From contig JBAMDO010000179.1 of assembly GCA_037074765.1 (NCBI GenBank), positions 1 to 64,000 on the forward strand: DNA of 64,000 nt, read 5' to 3'. This DNA comes from Mansonella perstans. Taxonomy: Eukaryota; Nematoda; Chromadorea; Rhabditida; Onchocercidae. Shown one piece after another: positions 13,125 through 24,731 of the stretch. Under the pieces are notes generated by a model. That model made no database searches and was not told the DNA's origin. It was given only the letters and a program-made list of their open reading frames with translations. Within the stretch, counting starts at the first letter, position 1. Each line of letters opens with the position of its first letter. A program made the position numbers and the translations under genes.

Positions 13125-16100
13125 ACTAAGTCGAACATAGCAGTAGATATAAATTAAAGTAGTGATGCTGGGGAAAAAAAGAAATAGTGAATATTTTGCC
13201 ATAAATTATTAAAGTTATATTTCATTGACTTTACTGGTATCCTGTATATATATATATACAGATATAAATATATATGTATATTTCTTCTTAGTTACTTGCT
13301 TGCCTTTAATTTACATTTCCATCATTTTGTTAAATCAATCAAAACTTTGTTGATTTTGTGAATTTTTTTTTGACAAGAAATTTTTCTCCATTCTTGCTCT
13401 ATCAATCTTGCAATTCTGTAAAAAATTTTCAACAAAATGATTGGCTTTTTTGAGACAAAAAATCTTTTTGATTGAAGAGACACTAGAGATTTGTCATTTG
13501 AGACGAGAAAGGTTTTTTTTGGGGGAATTGCAACAAAAACTGGGAATGATGGGGAGAATGGGTAGTTCTTATTTTTTAAGCATTTTGGAAGATATTTTTT
13601 TGAGGGAAAATTTTTTTACTACTCATTTATCCATTGTACGATATTTAAGAAGAGCTGTTATAGTTAGAAAATTTTTTTAGGCCGTATGACAAAATTTCTT
13701 GGATTTATTTATTTTTTTGATTTTAGCAGCTTCGTTTTTTTTTCTTTGTAATTTATTTTGATTTACTGGTTTCAATTTATTCGTATATTTTTCGAATAAA
13801 TTTTCTTGTTATATGGTATGTTTATGAATGAATTGATTCTGTTGTATATGTGTAGCAAACAATGAACGCAATTTGAATGCCAACAAAATTTGTTTTGGAA
13901 GATTATTATCTAAAATGCTTTGAAATTTGTTTAAAATTTTATTTCTGAAAATTTGCTTTTGCTTACTTATGTATATGAATGTGTAAAAATGCAATGCAAT
14001 GCAGCTAGTAGCAGAACTTTTTATTTATTTATTGAAAAAGTTAATTGATTATTACTGGTTTTAAGTTAATTAAAAATCTCAGATTCGAGTTTTACATTTC
14101 GAAGTTAAAAAAACTGGTGTTCTTTTTTTTCCAACTATTAATATTTTTTTACCTTCCTTCCTTCTTTATCACATGTATCATTTCAATATATATTCAAAAT
14201 TATTGCTATTTTTAATTTTTTTTTGACTTTTCTCTTTTTGGTAAATTTCGACGAAGTTTCTATCTTTTATAAAATTATTTTAATAACAAATTTTTTTCGA
14301 ACTCATTTTTATTTATATTCTCTAGTTAGTTAAATTTGTATTTTTAATTTAAAATTATTTGATACAAAAGAAGAGGAGCTGAAAAAAAAGAGTAGCAAAC
14401 AATTCTGTGTACATATATATGATTATTATTTGTTGTTTGTTTTTAAAAAAAATTAAAAATTTCTTGTTTATTTTCTTTTTTTTGTTTATTCTATTCGACA
14501 CAAGAGCTTATATTACTATTCTTTAAAGAAAAATGAAAATTAAATTTCATTCATCAAAGAGTTGCTGCTTGCTCATTATGAAATGAGGATGGATGCAGGG
14601 GAAAAAAATGCAGTAATTTTCAAAATATAGCTATAATTATAATTTAGTTCATAAAATCTCCACTTAACAGACATTTTTTTTTTAATTTATTTTTTATAGT
14701 GTATTTTTTGTTATAGATTAGAATTTTTAAATTTTCTTAAATGATTTTAATTTTTTTTGCTAATAAATAAATAATTTTTGTCAATGATCTTTCCAAAGAC
14801 AAAGAAGGAGCGGGGAAAAAAAATTCTGTAAATTTCTATAAAAAAAATTGTTTTTTACAATTTATCAAAATTTGCAACAATTGATAATAAATAAAATTGT
14901 GATTTGGGACTGCTTTTATATATTGTACATTGTCATACGGCTTACTTTATGCAAATATTAATAATGTCAATTAATTAATCTTCTTTCTTTTCTTCTCATT
15001 AATTTTTTTTTTTGCCAAATTTGGTTTTGTTTCAAGTGTGATGAATGTATTTATGATGTGGAAATGAGATTCATTCGTTTTCAGTTTTTTTTTTTTTCTT
15101 TTTTTTTTTTCTCATTAATAATGCATGCTTGTTTAAGAGAGGTATATAAAATATCGAACGATTGATTGATTAATTAATTAATGAAGTTATCATAAATTAT
15201 TTCATGTAAACATGAAAATGAAAGGAGTGAGGTTTAAAATGGAGGAAATATGTTTTTTATCAATTTTGTCATTTGTCATCTCATCGTTCCAATTCATCGA
15301 TCATTTCTTTCTTCTTTTCTTTCTTTAAATTTCATTAAATTATTGTCTTTTACTTCAAAAATTTGATTGAAATTAATTGCATTACATATTGTATACATAT
15401 ATCTTTTCTGGTTTCGGATTTTTTTTTTTTTTTACTTTTTTCATTGTATGTTTTATAAAATTACAAAAAACAAATGAAATTTTCAGAAAAAATTTTAAAA
15501 TGTAATAGTGCTTTAAAGTACTTTGATATTTATTGGTAAAAAAATTTTTTTTTCTTTCATTCATTCATCGTTAGGTGCCTATAGTCATTTTTCAAATCTT
15601 TTCTTTTCTTTCTGATCACTTTCATTGCCTCCTATTCTTACCCTCTCTTTTCATACTTCTCCTCTTGACTTTTTTTTTTTCAATTTTAAAAAATGAAAAT
15701 TTCTTTAAACAAAAAATTGATTGACAAGATTTTTCCTTTTTTCTTTGATCTCTGATCTTTCACTCTTGCTTTTTTACAATTTATATTTTTACAGCCGGAA
15801 TGATAATAAACATTGCTTTCTGAATGCGTTCAGAAATTATTTGTTTAATTACACTATAATTAAACTGAAACACAAGATGGTACATATGCATTTCGTGGTA
15901 TTTAATTAAATCATTAATCCAATAAGTTTTATTACCGATAAATTTTATAAGAAATAAATCAAAAAAAAAAAATATTTATTGTAAATGAATCCGGTTTGTG
16001 GTTTCTGACATAATCAATGTAATGCAAGCCAAATTTCCAGTATTGCACTATGTGAAATAAAAAAAGCAAAGAAAGAAGAAGGATGAGTGCTAAATTCGGA

Positions 16101-17708
16101 GAACATATTGAAAAATTGAAAACAGAAAATAAGTTACGGTGCTTCCAGATTGGGAACGAAATGCAAAACATATTAACATATCACTGGGAACTGAAAAGCA
16201 ATTGTTGGATGTTGTGATTGTTTTGAAAAATTTCAACTCACACAAAATATGTTATTCAATAGATTTGATAATTAATTGTTAATTGAAGATCCTTTTTTAC
16301 AAGTTTAAATCTATTTTTTTAAGTTTTTTAAATCTCTTTTTATCATTTCGATGTAGCTCTCATGTTATACGGTAATTGCATTAGATTAAAAAGATAAATA
16401 CTAGGAAGTAAATTTTAATATATTGATTGTCATATGAATCTCAAAATGGGATAGTTTGATTTTTGCATACATTGAAAATTAAAATAATAATTTTGAGATA
16501 GTTAATTAGGTGAAAAAGTAAGAGAGAGAGGGGGCGAGAAAATAAAAAACTTCAGGGAGAGAGTGAAATTTTCTTAAAACTTCAGAAAGGAAGTGAAATT
16601 CTTTAAAACTTCAAAGAGAGCGAAATTCTCTTAAAAATATTTTGCTCATTTTATTCAGGGATCATATTTGTTTCTAACAAGAATTAAAATGATTTTATTT
16701 AGTAAATGCAATGATGGAATTTTTATTAAGAAAATTTACAGAAAGTTTTTCATTTCATTGACAGTGCTATTGTTTAATTGAGAGGGAGGGCACAGAGAGA
16801 AAGAAAGACAAGCAAAAGGTTATAAATTTTAACTTTTCGACAGTTGTTCGGGAATTAGTTGTTATTGATGGAAGGATGAATGTTGACGATTTGAGTGAAT
16901 TGATTTGTCCTTCTTTTAATTTCACTCTTGCAAAAACTTTTATATATAAATCGGAAAAATATGTTAAATGATGCGAGAACGGTTAGCTTTTATTTCCGTC
17001 TAATGTTACTATTGTTGCTACGGTTTTCATTTCTTATTTCATTTCTTATTCATTTCTTATTTATTTACTTATTACTTATTAACGCTTCAAATAAATAAAT
17101 CATTACTTTATTGATTTTTATTTTTCAATTTAAGATTTAATAACAAAGAAAATTTGACCTTGTATTTAATAAACTTTACTCAAAAACAATGTATGAATGG
17201 TGAAATTTCTGGAAATTCATTTCATCATTATGTAGGAAGTAAATTAAAAATTTACTGTTTTGTATTTGTTAGTTTGACGAAAATTAGTCGATCGGACAAG
17301 CAAATAAACAATAATTCTGATAAATTTATCGATTAATGGCTATATTGAAGAAATTTCGATACAGAAATATGCATGTAACAGTTAGTATTTGTTCAGTTAT
17401 TCTGGATGCATGCGAATAAAAATGGTGGTTAATGTTGATGAAATAATTGAAACTTGACATTATGACAATCTGCTATTTATGCTTATTAGAATTCTGCTAA
17501 ATCAAATGAGTGTAGATGATACACGAGGATTTCATCTTTGATTATATGCGAAATCGAAATACTAAAATCCAATTTCTGATTTAAATCTGATTATTTGATA
17601 TTAATTAGATTGATATTATATTTATTAAACATTAATTTTTTATTGCATTAATTAATCAGTTTGTTATTACATTTAATATTGTTCTTGTTTCTTTGAATTT
17701 AATTTTAG
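13125..17708 (+). other. 3' UTR of the short isoform and 4.6-kb intron of the long isoform
   Basis: After the stop at 13124 there is a TA-rich stretch (13246-13285) and AATAAA at 13795-13800, a possible poly(A) signal for the short isoform. The rest is AT-rich with poly-T tracts (about 15415-15434) and a small tandem repeat at 16547-16637. Short open frames here (for example 13441-13680) show no family resemblance. Confidence 0.6.
16547..16637. repeat. Three-copy 29-30-bp tandem repeat
   Basis: Three imperfect copies of a unit beginning AACTTCA followed by a purine-rich core and GAAATTCTCTTAA. The ACTTC starts are at about 16549, 16579 and 16608, giving periods of 30 and 29 bp. It lies in the intron between the GEF and the kinase-tail exons. 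Confidence 0.75.
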
Positions 17709-20700
17709 GAACAACCATTGTCATGGGATGCAAGCACGAATGAAGTAAATGCTGTAATTAATTGTTCATTTAATGCCGTAAAAAAAAAGCAAATTAGTGG
17801 TCATCGAGGTGAAAAGGTGATTTATTGTTATCGTTATCTTGTTGTTATTGTTGTTGCTTGCATTAAATAATATGATCTTAGGATTTTTTCCCTTTGTCTG
17901 TGATATGCAGCAATAAATGCTTTTGGTTGTTTGGTATTTTGCAGGTGAAAATCCTAAGCATTGATAAAGAAGGATATGCTGAAGTCGAGAAAGAAGATGG
18001 AATGAAAGGTTTTATTCCGACTTATTTCCTCGATCTAAATACAGTACCAGGTGATAATTTCGCTCAACAAATAAGGTTAGTACTAAAGAGTTTGAACTTG
18101 CAGACTTTTAAGTTTACGAAATCTGAAATTGACCATCACAAGGCATGTAACAAAGAAGTAGCAAATAACAAACATAACAAACAACAAACAAACAACTTAA
18201 TTATTTAACTTAATATAGCTAACCAATAATTAATCACTTTATCAAACAAATGCAAAATTATTCAACCTAGCTATAAAGGACTAATCGTCGATATTATTAA
18301 TTCTTTAGCTGGAAGTTCTAGTGAAACAAATTTAAAATTGAAGCTTTCTTCAGGTTTAATAAATTTATTAACATTATTATTACAGCCCATATAATTAAGC
18401 TTTCTCTGTTTTTTGCTTTTGAATTGGGCCATTTTATAAATTTTCATCTTAAATTGAACTTTTATAAATCATTTTTCAAATGACCGAAGAAAAAATTGAT
18501 TGATTGTCAGGCTTTTTGAACTATAATACATTTGAAGTATAGCACTGCAAGTAGCGTTAGCATTTATTTGAAGCACAAAAAAAAAAGATGAAAAGAAATT
18601 AAAATTTAAATCAATTACCTTCGTATTTCAGATATCGTCGAAAATGGTATCATTTAGTGGATTCTAGTCATTCAGTAATTTTCAACGATAATCCAACCAA
18701 TTTATTGAGCAATATTTCATACCTAACTAATTTACTATCATTTCTACCTGTGGAGAAGCAATCACTTCCACTAAATTCATCTAAACAACCAATTTGTATT
18801 GAACCTTTGCAAGATAAGAGAATAAAACTGGGTGACGAAATATGTTTAATGTGTAAATTTCTCTCGGAAGAAACACCTAAAATTACTTGGCATGGTCCAG
18901 TGATTACAGCTAAACGTCAATATGAAATCACGGTAAGTGCAAAGTTTTTTTTCTTTCCACTTTCTGGATTTGAATCAATTTTTCGGAAAGATCCTCAGAG
19001 AGAGTGTAACTTGAATTTTCATCATCGGACAAAAATAGTTACTGTAAGAGTTAATACTTTTACTAGAATCTGCTAAATCCTGAGATTTTTCGGAGTATTA
19101 TTTTCATTAATAATAAATTTAAATTTATTGTCACACCATTATTGCCAATTATCAAACATATGACAAATCACTTTTCAAGATTAAGTTTTATTAATTATTC
19201 ATCTATAATTATTACATTTAACAAAATTTCTCTTTTTTTCTTGCAGACAAATGAGGAAGGTTATTCGATATTAACATTTAAAAAATGTATCGAAGAAGAT
19301 AGTGGACAATATTGGGTTCAAGCTGAGAATATCTATGGCAAATGTCATACTATGGCTTGGATTACGATAATCGTACCACCTGGTAGTACTCATTTTACAA
19401 TATGTAAAGCAATTAGTCGAAATAGTGTATTGCTGCAGTGGAAAAATGCACGAAATGGTAATTCGAAAAATGTCTACTATGTCGTAGAATATAAATGGAA
19501 AGGTGAAATTTTCTTGACAATTTTTTTCTTTTTTTATAATCAATATTATTAGAATTTGGAATTAATTTATTAATTATTTCTTAATTCTTGTAATTTTTTA
19601 ATTTACATTTAATTTTTCATTGACAGTTTTTTTCCCATTTTTTGGCTCAAATTTGTCGTATTATTTTTCAATATAATCCGTCAATATTTCACTATCAGAA
19701 TATAATCACAATACTGTATTTCACTATTAGTTACAGTACGATATTATTTCTTAGTCAATGTATAATACGATAGTGCTTCATCTATCAGTATGTAATCCAG
19801 GAATATTCTGCTATCAATATATAATCCGATAACTGTCACCATGCGTGTGTAACTTGAATCACTGGAACACAGAAATATTTTATACTCTTACGTGAGCTTG
19901 AAAAGATGAAAGGTCTTTAAAGTAGTAATAACGTCCTTTCTTTCGAATATTTTCCACTTATCTTTTCGAATATTTTTTTACTATATCTTTATCTTTCCAT
20001 ATCGTTATGATGATGCTAATCATACTAGTGTCAATTAGATCAAGTTTTGCATATCTTTCAAGTGTACGATTATATATCAGTTAAACAAAATTGCTATAAA
20101 TGATTGGTTTATTTTCGGTTTTGCAGATATGATGGATTATAAAGTAGCAATGGAAGGTATCATTGGTACATCAACTGTTATCACAGATCTCAAAACTACA
20201 TTCTATTCTTTTCGTATCTACGCTTTTAACGAGTATTTCAAGGGTAAAATTGGACCAACAGCTGATGTTGATTTAAATTTGGCTCCTTCGCAATCTCTAT
20301 CACCAGTTACTTTCATTGGTGACAGCAGTGTTAAGGTTGACACTTCATATGTCATTACTTTTCTTCTCATTCTTGCTTATCTATAATTACTTATTCGTTT
20401 ACTTACTCTTAACAATTAAAATGAAGCAATATTTAAGATTGATTTCATCTTTGAAAGTATTTCACCTGTTACTTTAACTTTTAAATCGAACTCTTAATTT
20501 TAATTTTTTTTAATTTAACTTAACTTTTAATTTCAACTTTATCAAACTTCTAAATTTGATGCATATAAGTTAGCTATTGTTCGGAAAAAACAATTTCTTA
20601 ATTTTTCCTCGAAATAAAATTTTAATCATTCCTAGATGGAATATATTGATGAAGCAACATATTCAAAAATTTATACCATTGCTCGTGTAATACACAAGGG

Positions 20701-23227
20701 AAAATTCGTTTACGTGAAAGAAGTAATACGCAAAAGTGACAAGAAACAGTATGCAGCAAAATGTTTCATGCGTCAATTTACGCGAACTGAAAATGAATGG
20801 GAAGGTATGGAACGTGAAATTAGCATTATGCGCTGTATACGACATCGTAATATTGTTACTTATCATGGAGCTGTTAAAATGGACGATCAATTAATCATGA
20901 TTATGCAATGGTAAGATTTGGAAGCATAGCTGTAAAATCAATTTTAATTTTCTAGTAAAGTTTATTACCAATAATCAGAAGATTTCAAACATTCAAATAT
21001 TTGATAATTTTTATTAAAATATTTAATCATTGTTGTTTGATCAAACATCAGTTTTGTTCTTCTGTTACTTGATAGTAAAAACAATAAAGTTATCTGATCT
21101 GTGTAAACAATCCAGAAATAAACTGGATTTGTGATGTATTTATTTTCATATGTTTCTTCCGTGATCAATGAATATTTTAAGGCTAACTGGTCCAGATCTA
21201 TTAGATTATATAATAAATTTGGGATATATTTCTGAAGCATTAATTCAACGATTCTGTAAAGATCTTTTATTAGCACTGGAGTATCTTCATTCCATACAAG
21301 TTGCTCACCTTGCTATTCAGGTAATGCTCTTTTTTCCTTTTTTTGTCACAAATAAAATTTCAAAATACCAGATTTTTTTCTATTTTGAAAAATAAATCTT
21401 AAAAAATTTTCTTTTCTCCTTTTCTTTTTGTTTTAATTTTGATTATTTTTTTCTACTTATAGCCGGAGAATTTGTTAATGCATATTACTAATGTTGTACG
21501 ATTGATGCTCATCGATTTTGGTTCCAGTCGGTGTTGTAATCAGGAAGCAATTGTTTGGCATTATGGTTCAGTTGATTTTGCTTCACCGGAACAAATTTCG
21601 CATCATGAAGTTACAATAAAATCAGATATATGGTAATTAACCAAATAATTAATTACTAGTTTTACATATGTAAATTTGACATTTTCTATTCCAAATATCA
21701 TGATTATATATATATATATATATTATAAATTTCATTTTGAAATATAAAAAGATTAAGTAATTAATTAATAGCTGTGTTATAACTTCATTTTTTATCCAAT
21801 GATTGTTATTCAAAATTAATTCGTATTCTTTTAATAATATTTACTTGTTTTAATCAATATTTTGTCCCTTCAAAATCTTTCGAACTTTTTCTATTTTCCA
21901 GCAGCTCACATAATTACTCTATCATGTACAAAAAATTTACTAAATGTCAATTTTTTATTTTTTAAAATTTTTGAAATAAATTTCAATTTTTGAATTTTTC
22001 ACTTTCATTTCACCGAAATTGTATATTTTACTAATTTATAGGAGTTTCGGAATTTTATTATATACATTAGCAACGGGTAAAATACCATTCGATGATGAAT
22101 ATTATGAAGTGATACGGTTAAAAATCCTTTCAAACATTTCAACAGTTGACGAGATCAGAAATTATCGAATTTATTCGCCGGAAATTGTTACACTTTTGAA
22201 ATCTGTAATTGTTGCAGATGCCAGGCAATGATTTTATTTTTTTTGTTTTTATTCCTTCTAATTATACTTTTACACATATCACAGTCTAGTACATTTTCTT
22301 TTTTAACTTAGTTTTTCTTGCTTTTAATCTTAATTTTTTTTATTTTTAATTTTTTTCCAATCTTAAGCACTTTAAAAATGAGTTAATAACATTGAAAAGA
22401 GAGGGAGAAGAGAGAGGAGAAGAAAGCAAATTGGAAGAGAAGAGAAAATGAATGCAATACATATTGACAGGTGACAGGTGTGTGCATGTAAAAAAAGAAC
22501 TGCTGATTTGTAATTTTTTGTGAGAATTTAAAATGATTACTAATGTGCCGATTTTAAATTAAAAAAATTCACCGTTGAAAAATTGAATTCAGAATTTAAT
22601 TGCATTAATGTTCAATTAATGAATGAAAGATTTTAAAGTTATTTCTTCTAGCAGTTACTATTATATATTTCAATTTGCAGAACTCGATTATCAGCAACAG
22701 AATGCTTGAAAAGCGAGTGGATGCAAAATGTTTGTTGTCAAATTTAAAGATTGAAATTAAAATTTATTTGAATTAAAAATAGTTTATTAAGTTCGGAATT
22801 CAATTCAAATACTAAGGTTGATTGATTAATTATGTTAGCGTCAGAAAAAAAAACGGGAAAACAATAAAATGATAAATTCTCGGTATAACTCCCTAGTGGT
22901 TATCAATATTGATTTCTAATGAGAATATTTATTGAGTCGACAATTAATTCAAATCTTAATTTAAATTAAAATCAAAGATAAATTTAAAAAAAAAAACGGA
23001 CGAACCAAATTAATTTTTTATGATTCAATTTTTAAGTTTACCACTTATTAAAAAGTTCAAGTTTTTCCTTTTTTTCTTAAAAACTTATTAAATCTTTTTT
23101 ATCTTTTTTTTCTTTTTTTTTTTTAATCTTTCTAAATTACTTATAGCAAAGAGGCGAGGAACTTTTCCTCGTTGACTATTTGGAAGATTATAAGGAACGA
23201 CGAAGGAAGCTATTTCAAACAAATTAG
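17709..23227 (+). CDS. unc-73: UNC-73/Trio C-terminal extension: SH3-like, Ig, FnIII and Trio-type (pseudo)kinase
   Basis: Exons 17709-17816, 17945-18075, 18632-18932, 19247-19502, 20127-20335, 20636-20910, 21182-21320, 21463-21632, 22042-22224, 22681-22729, 23147-23227. The first is phase 0 and joins exactly to an in-exon donor after 13109, so I read this as the long isoform of the upstream GEF. An SH3-like fold ends in GFIPTYFLDL. An Ig domain follows (LMCKF ... EEDSGQYWVQAEN; the second Ig Cys is Trp), then FnIII (VYYVVEYKW ... FYSFRIYAFNEY). The kinase keeps the VAIK-type Lys (YAAKCF), the helix-C Glu (MEREISIM), DFG (LIDFGSS) and SPE, but the catalytic loop reads HLAIQPENL: Asp is Ala. 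The tail EDYKERRRKLF matches the Trio/Kalirin tail containing ERRK. The donor at 22225 is GC. A separate gene with its own promoter is possible but less likely. Confidence 0.85.
19671..19840. repeat. Diverged minisatellite, about 29-bp period, about six units
   Basis: Recurring elements ATAATCCGATA and TTTCACTATCAG alternate through the intron 19503-20126. Units are degenerate, so the period is approximate (28-32 bp). It sits between the two FnIII exons of unc-73. Confidence 0.65.
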
Positions 23228-23317
23228 TGACTTCTTTGAAGATTAATTGAAATTGTATCGATCAATTAAATTCTAATGATCCATCGTACATGGGAAAGCG
23301 TAAAAACGAACAAAGAA

Positions 23318-23323
23318 AATAAA
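23318..23323 (+). promoter_or_regulatory. Candidate poly(A) signal for long unc-73 isoform
   Basis: AATAAA occurs 91 bases after the stop codon at 23225-23227. Spacing is typical, but the motif is common in AT-rich DNA. Confidence 0.45.
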
Positions 23324-24554
23324 CTGTTTTTTTTGATTGATATTTCTATTTTACAAGAAAAAGAGAAAAAATTACTTCTAAAAAAGCTAGGGAAGAAATT
23401 GCTCCTTATGAATGAATCATTTAAATGATTACAACGACGAAATATGGAGGAACTTAATATCTTCAATTGGTGGTAATTGTGGAATGTGAAAAAAATTATT
23501 TCCATATCATTTTATGAAATAATTAATGCTTATCAAATAAGTAAAATAAAAATGGATAAACAGTGAATGCATAGAAACCGCTGTCGTGGCTCACCATTTA
23601 TGAGACATACTAATTCGCATCACTAAAACATTAGTAAGTCAATTAGTGCAAAGTGTAATAAAAATTTCTAGAAATCCCGAGATGAGCTTAAAACTTAGAT
23701 TTATCTAATTTTTAGAACTAGTTCAACACATCTTGGTGATATGAATGCCAGAATGTCAGATATTCCAATCTAATGAAATGGATCAAAATTCCTGATTAAA
23801 TTTAGATATTTCAAGCAGAAAAAAAGCTATGATATCAAGCTAAAAATGTCTTCTATTTTGAACTTTCAAACACTTGTTGCATTCGTATGTAATTTTTTCA
23901 TCTGTAGTAACTTATTTTAAAAAATGAGACGCGATATATAATGTTATCAGTTGTTCCGGCCTGAAATAAACAAGATGATATGATAAATGAAATCATCTTT
24001 ACTGCTTCCTGCATGATTGATGATTCTTAGATTTTCAAAAATTATGCGCATTTGAAAAAATGGAATGGATCATTATAACAATGATACATTAGAAGATTAG
24101 AATCAAGAAGTCTGAGAACATAGATCAAAAACTTTCTCAATAAATAAAACCATGTTTCATAATCACAATCTGAAAATTAAAAACATAAAAGATAAACATT
24201 CATTTAAGTGCATTAATAGTGTGAAAATTAATATGATCAATCTGAAACAATGTTATTCTTCCTTCCTGGAATAGGAAGAACATTAGACACAACTGAATTC
24301 GAAAAAGGAAAACAGAATTGTTGAACTGGGTAAAACAAACAAATAAAACTTAACAACAAAGTATCCAAAAGAAGCACAGAGAGCATAGATACGTCAAGTA
24401 TAGACAGATACATCAAGTATTTCTTAAGCTCAGTTACATTGGAAATTACTGGGGTACACCAGAACCTCAAATAATATTCTGCACTTAGAGTATATCCTTT
24501 CCACAGCGGCCATTTCATAATTTCTACACATATATATGCCTCCATTCTCATAAA

Positions 24555-24560
24555 TTTATT
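24555..24560 (-). promoter_or_regulatory. Candidate poly(A) signal for smu-1
   Basis: TTTATT on the + strand gives AATAAA on the - strand, 172 bases beyond the smu-1 stop (24732-24734). Confidence 0.4.
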
Positions 24561-24731
24561 TCCATTATACGAAAGAAAATGGACACGACTATTGGACTCA
24601 AGATTCAGGTAATTTTATACTTCAATTGTTCCGCTACAGAGCAGCACCATTTTCTAATTTAAATATAAATTTCGAAGGAAAAATTTGCTCAAAATTGGAA
24701 AGTGTAAAGAGATATTTACTACAGTTATTTC

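Larger units (their letters stand above)
23228..24731. other. Convergent intergenic region between unc-73 and smu-1
   Basis: The two flanking genes converge here. Apart from probable 3' UTRs and poly(A) signals on each strand, I see no exon-like sequence with family resemblance. Confidence 0.7.

Noticed and set aside
22681..22747. Early stop for the unc-73 kinase at 22745-22747 (ending NVCCQI)
   Set aside because: A donor after 22729 in phase 0 joins to exon 23147-23227, which supplies a tail resembling the Trio/Kalirin ERRK tail. The early stop is probably intron read-through.
24237..24551. 104-codon open frame (-) downstream of smu-1
   Set aside because: It lies beyond the smu-1 stop near its poly(A) signal and resembles no family; likely 3' flank.
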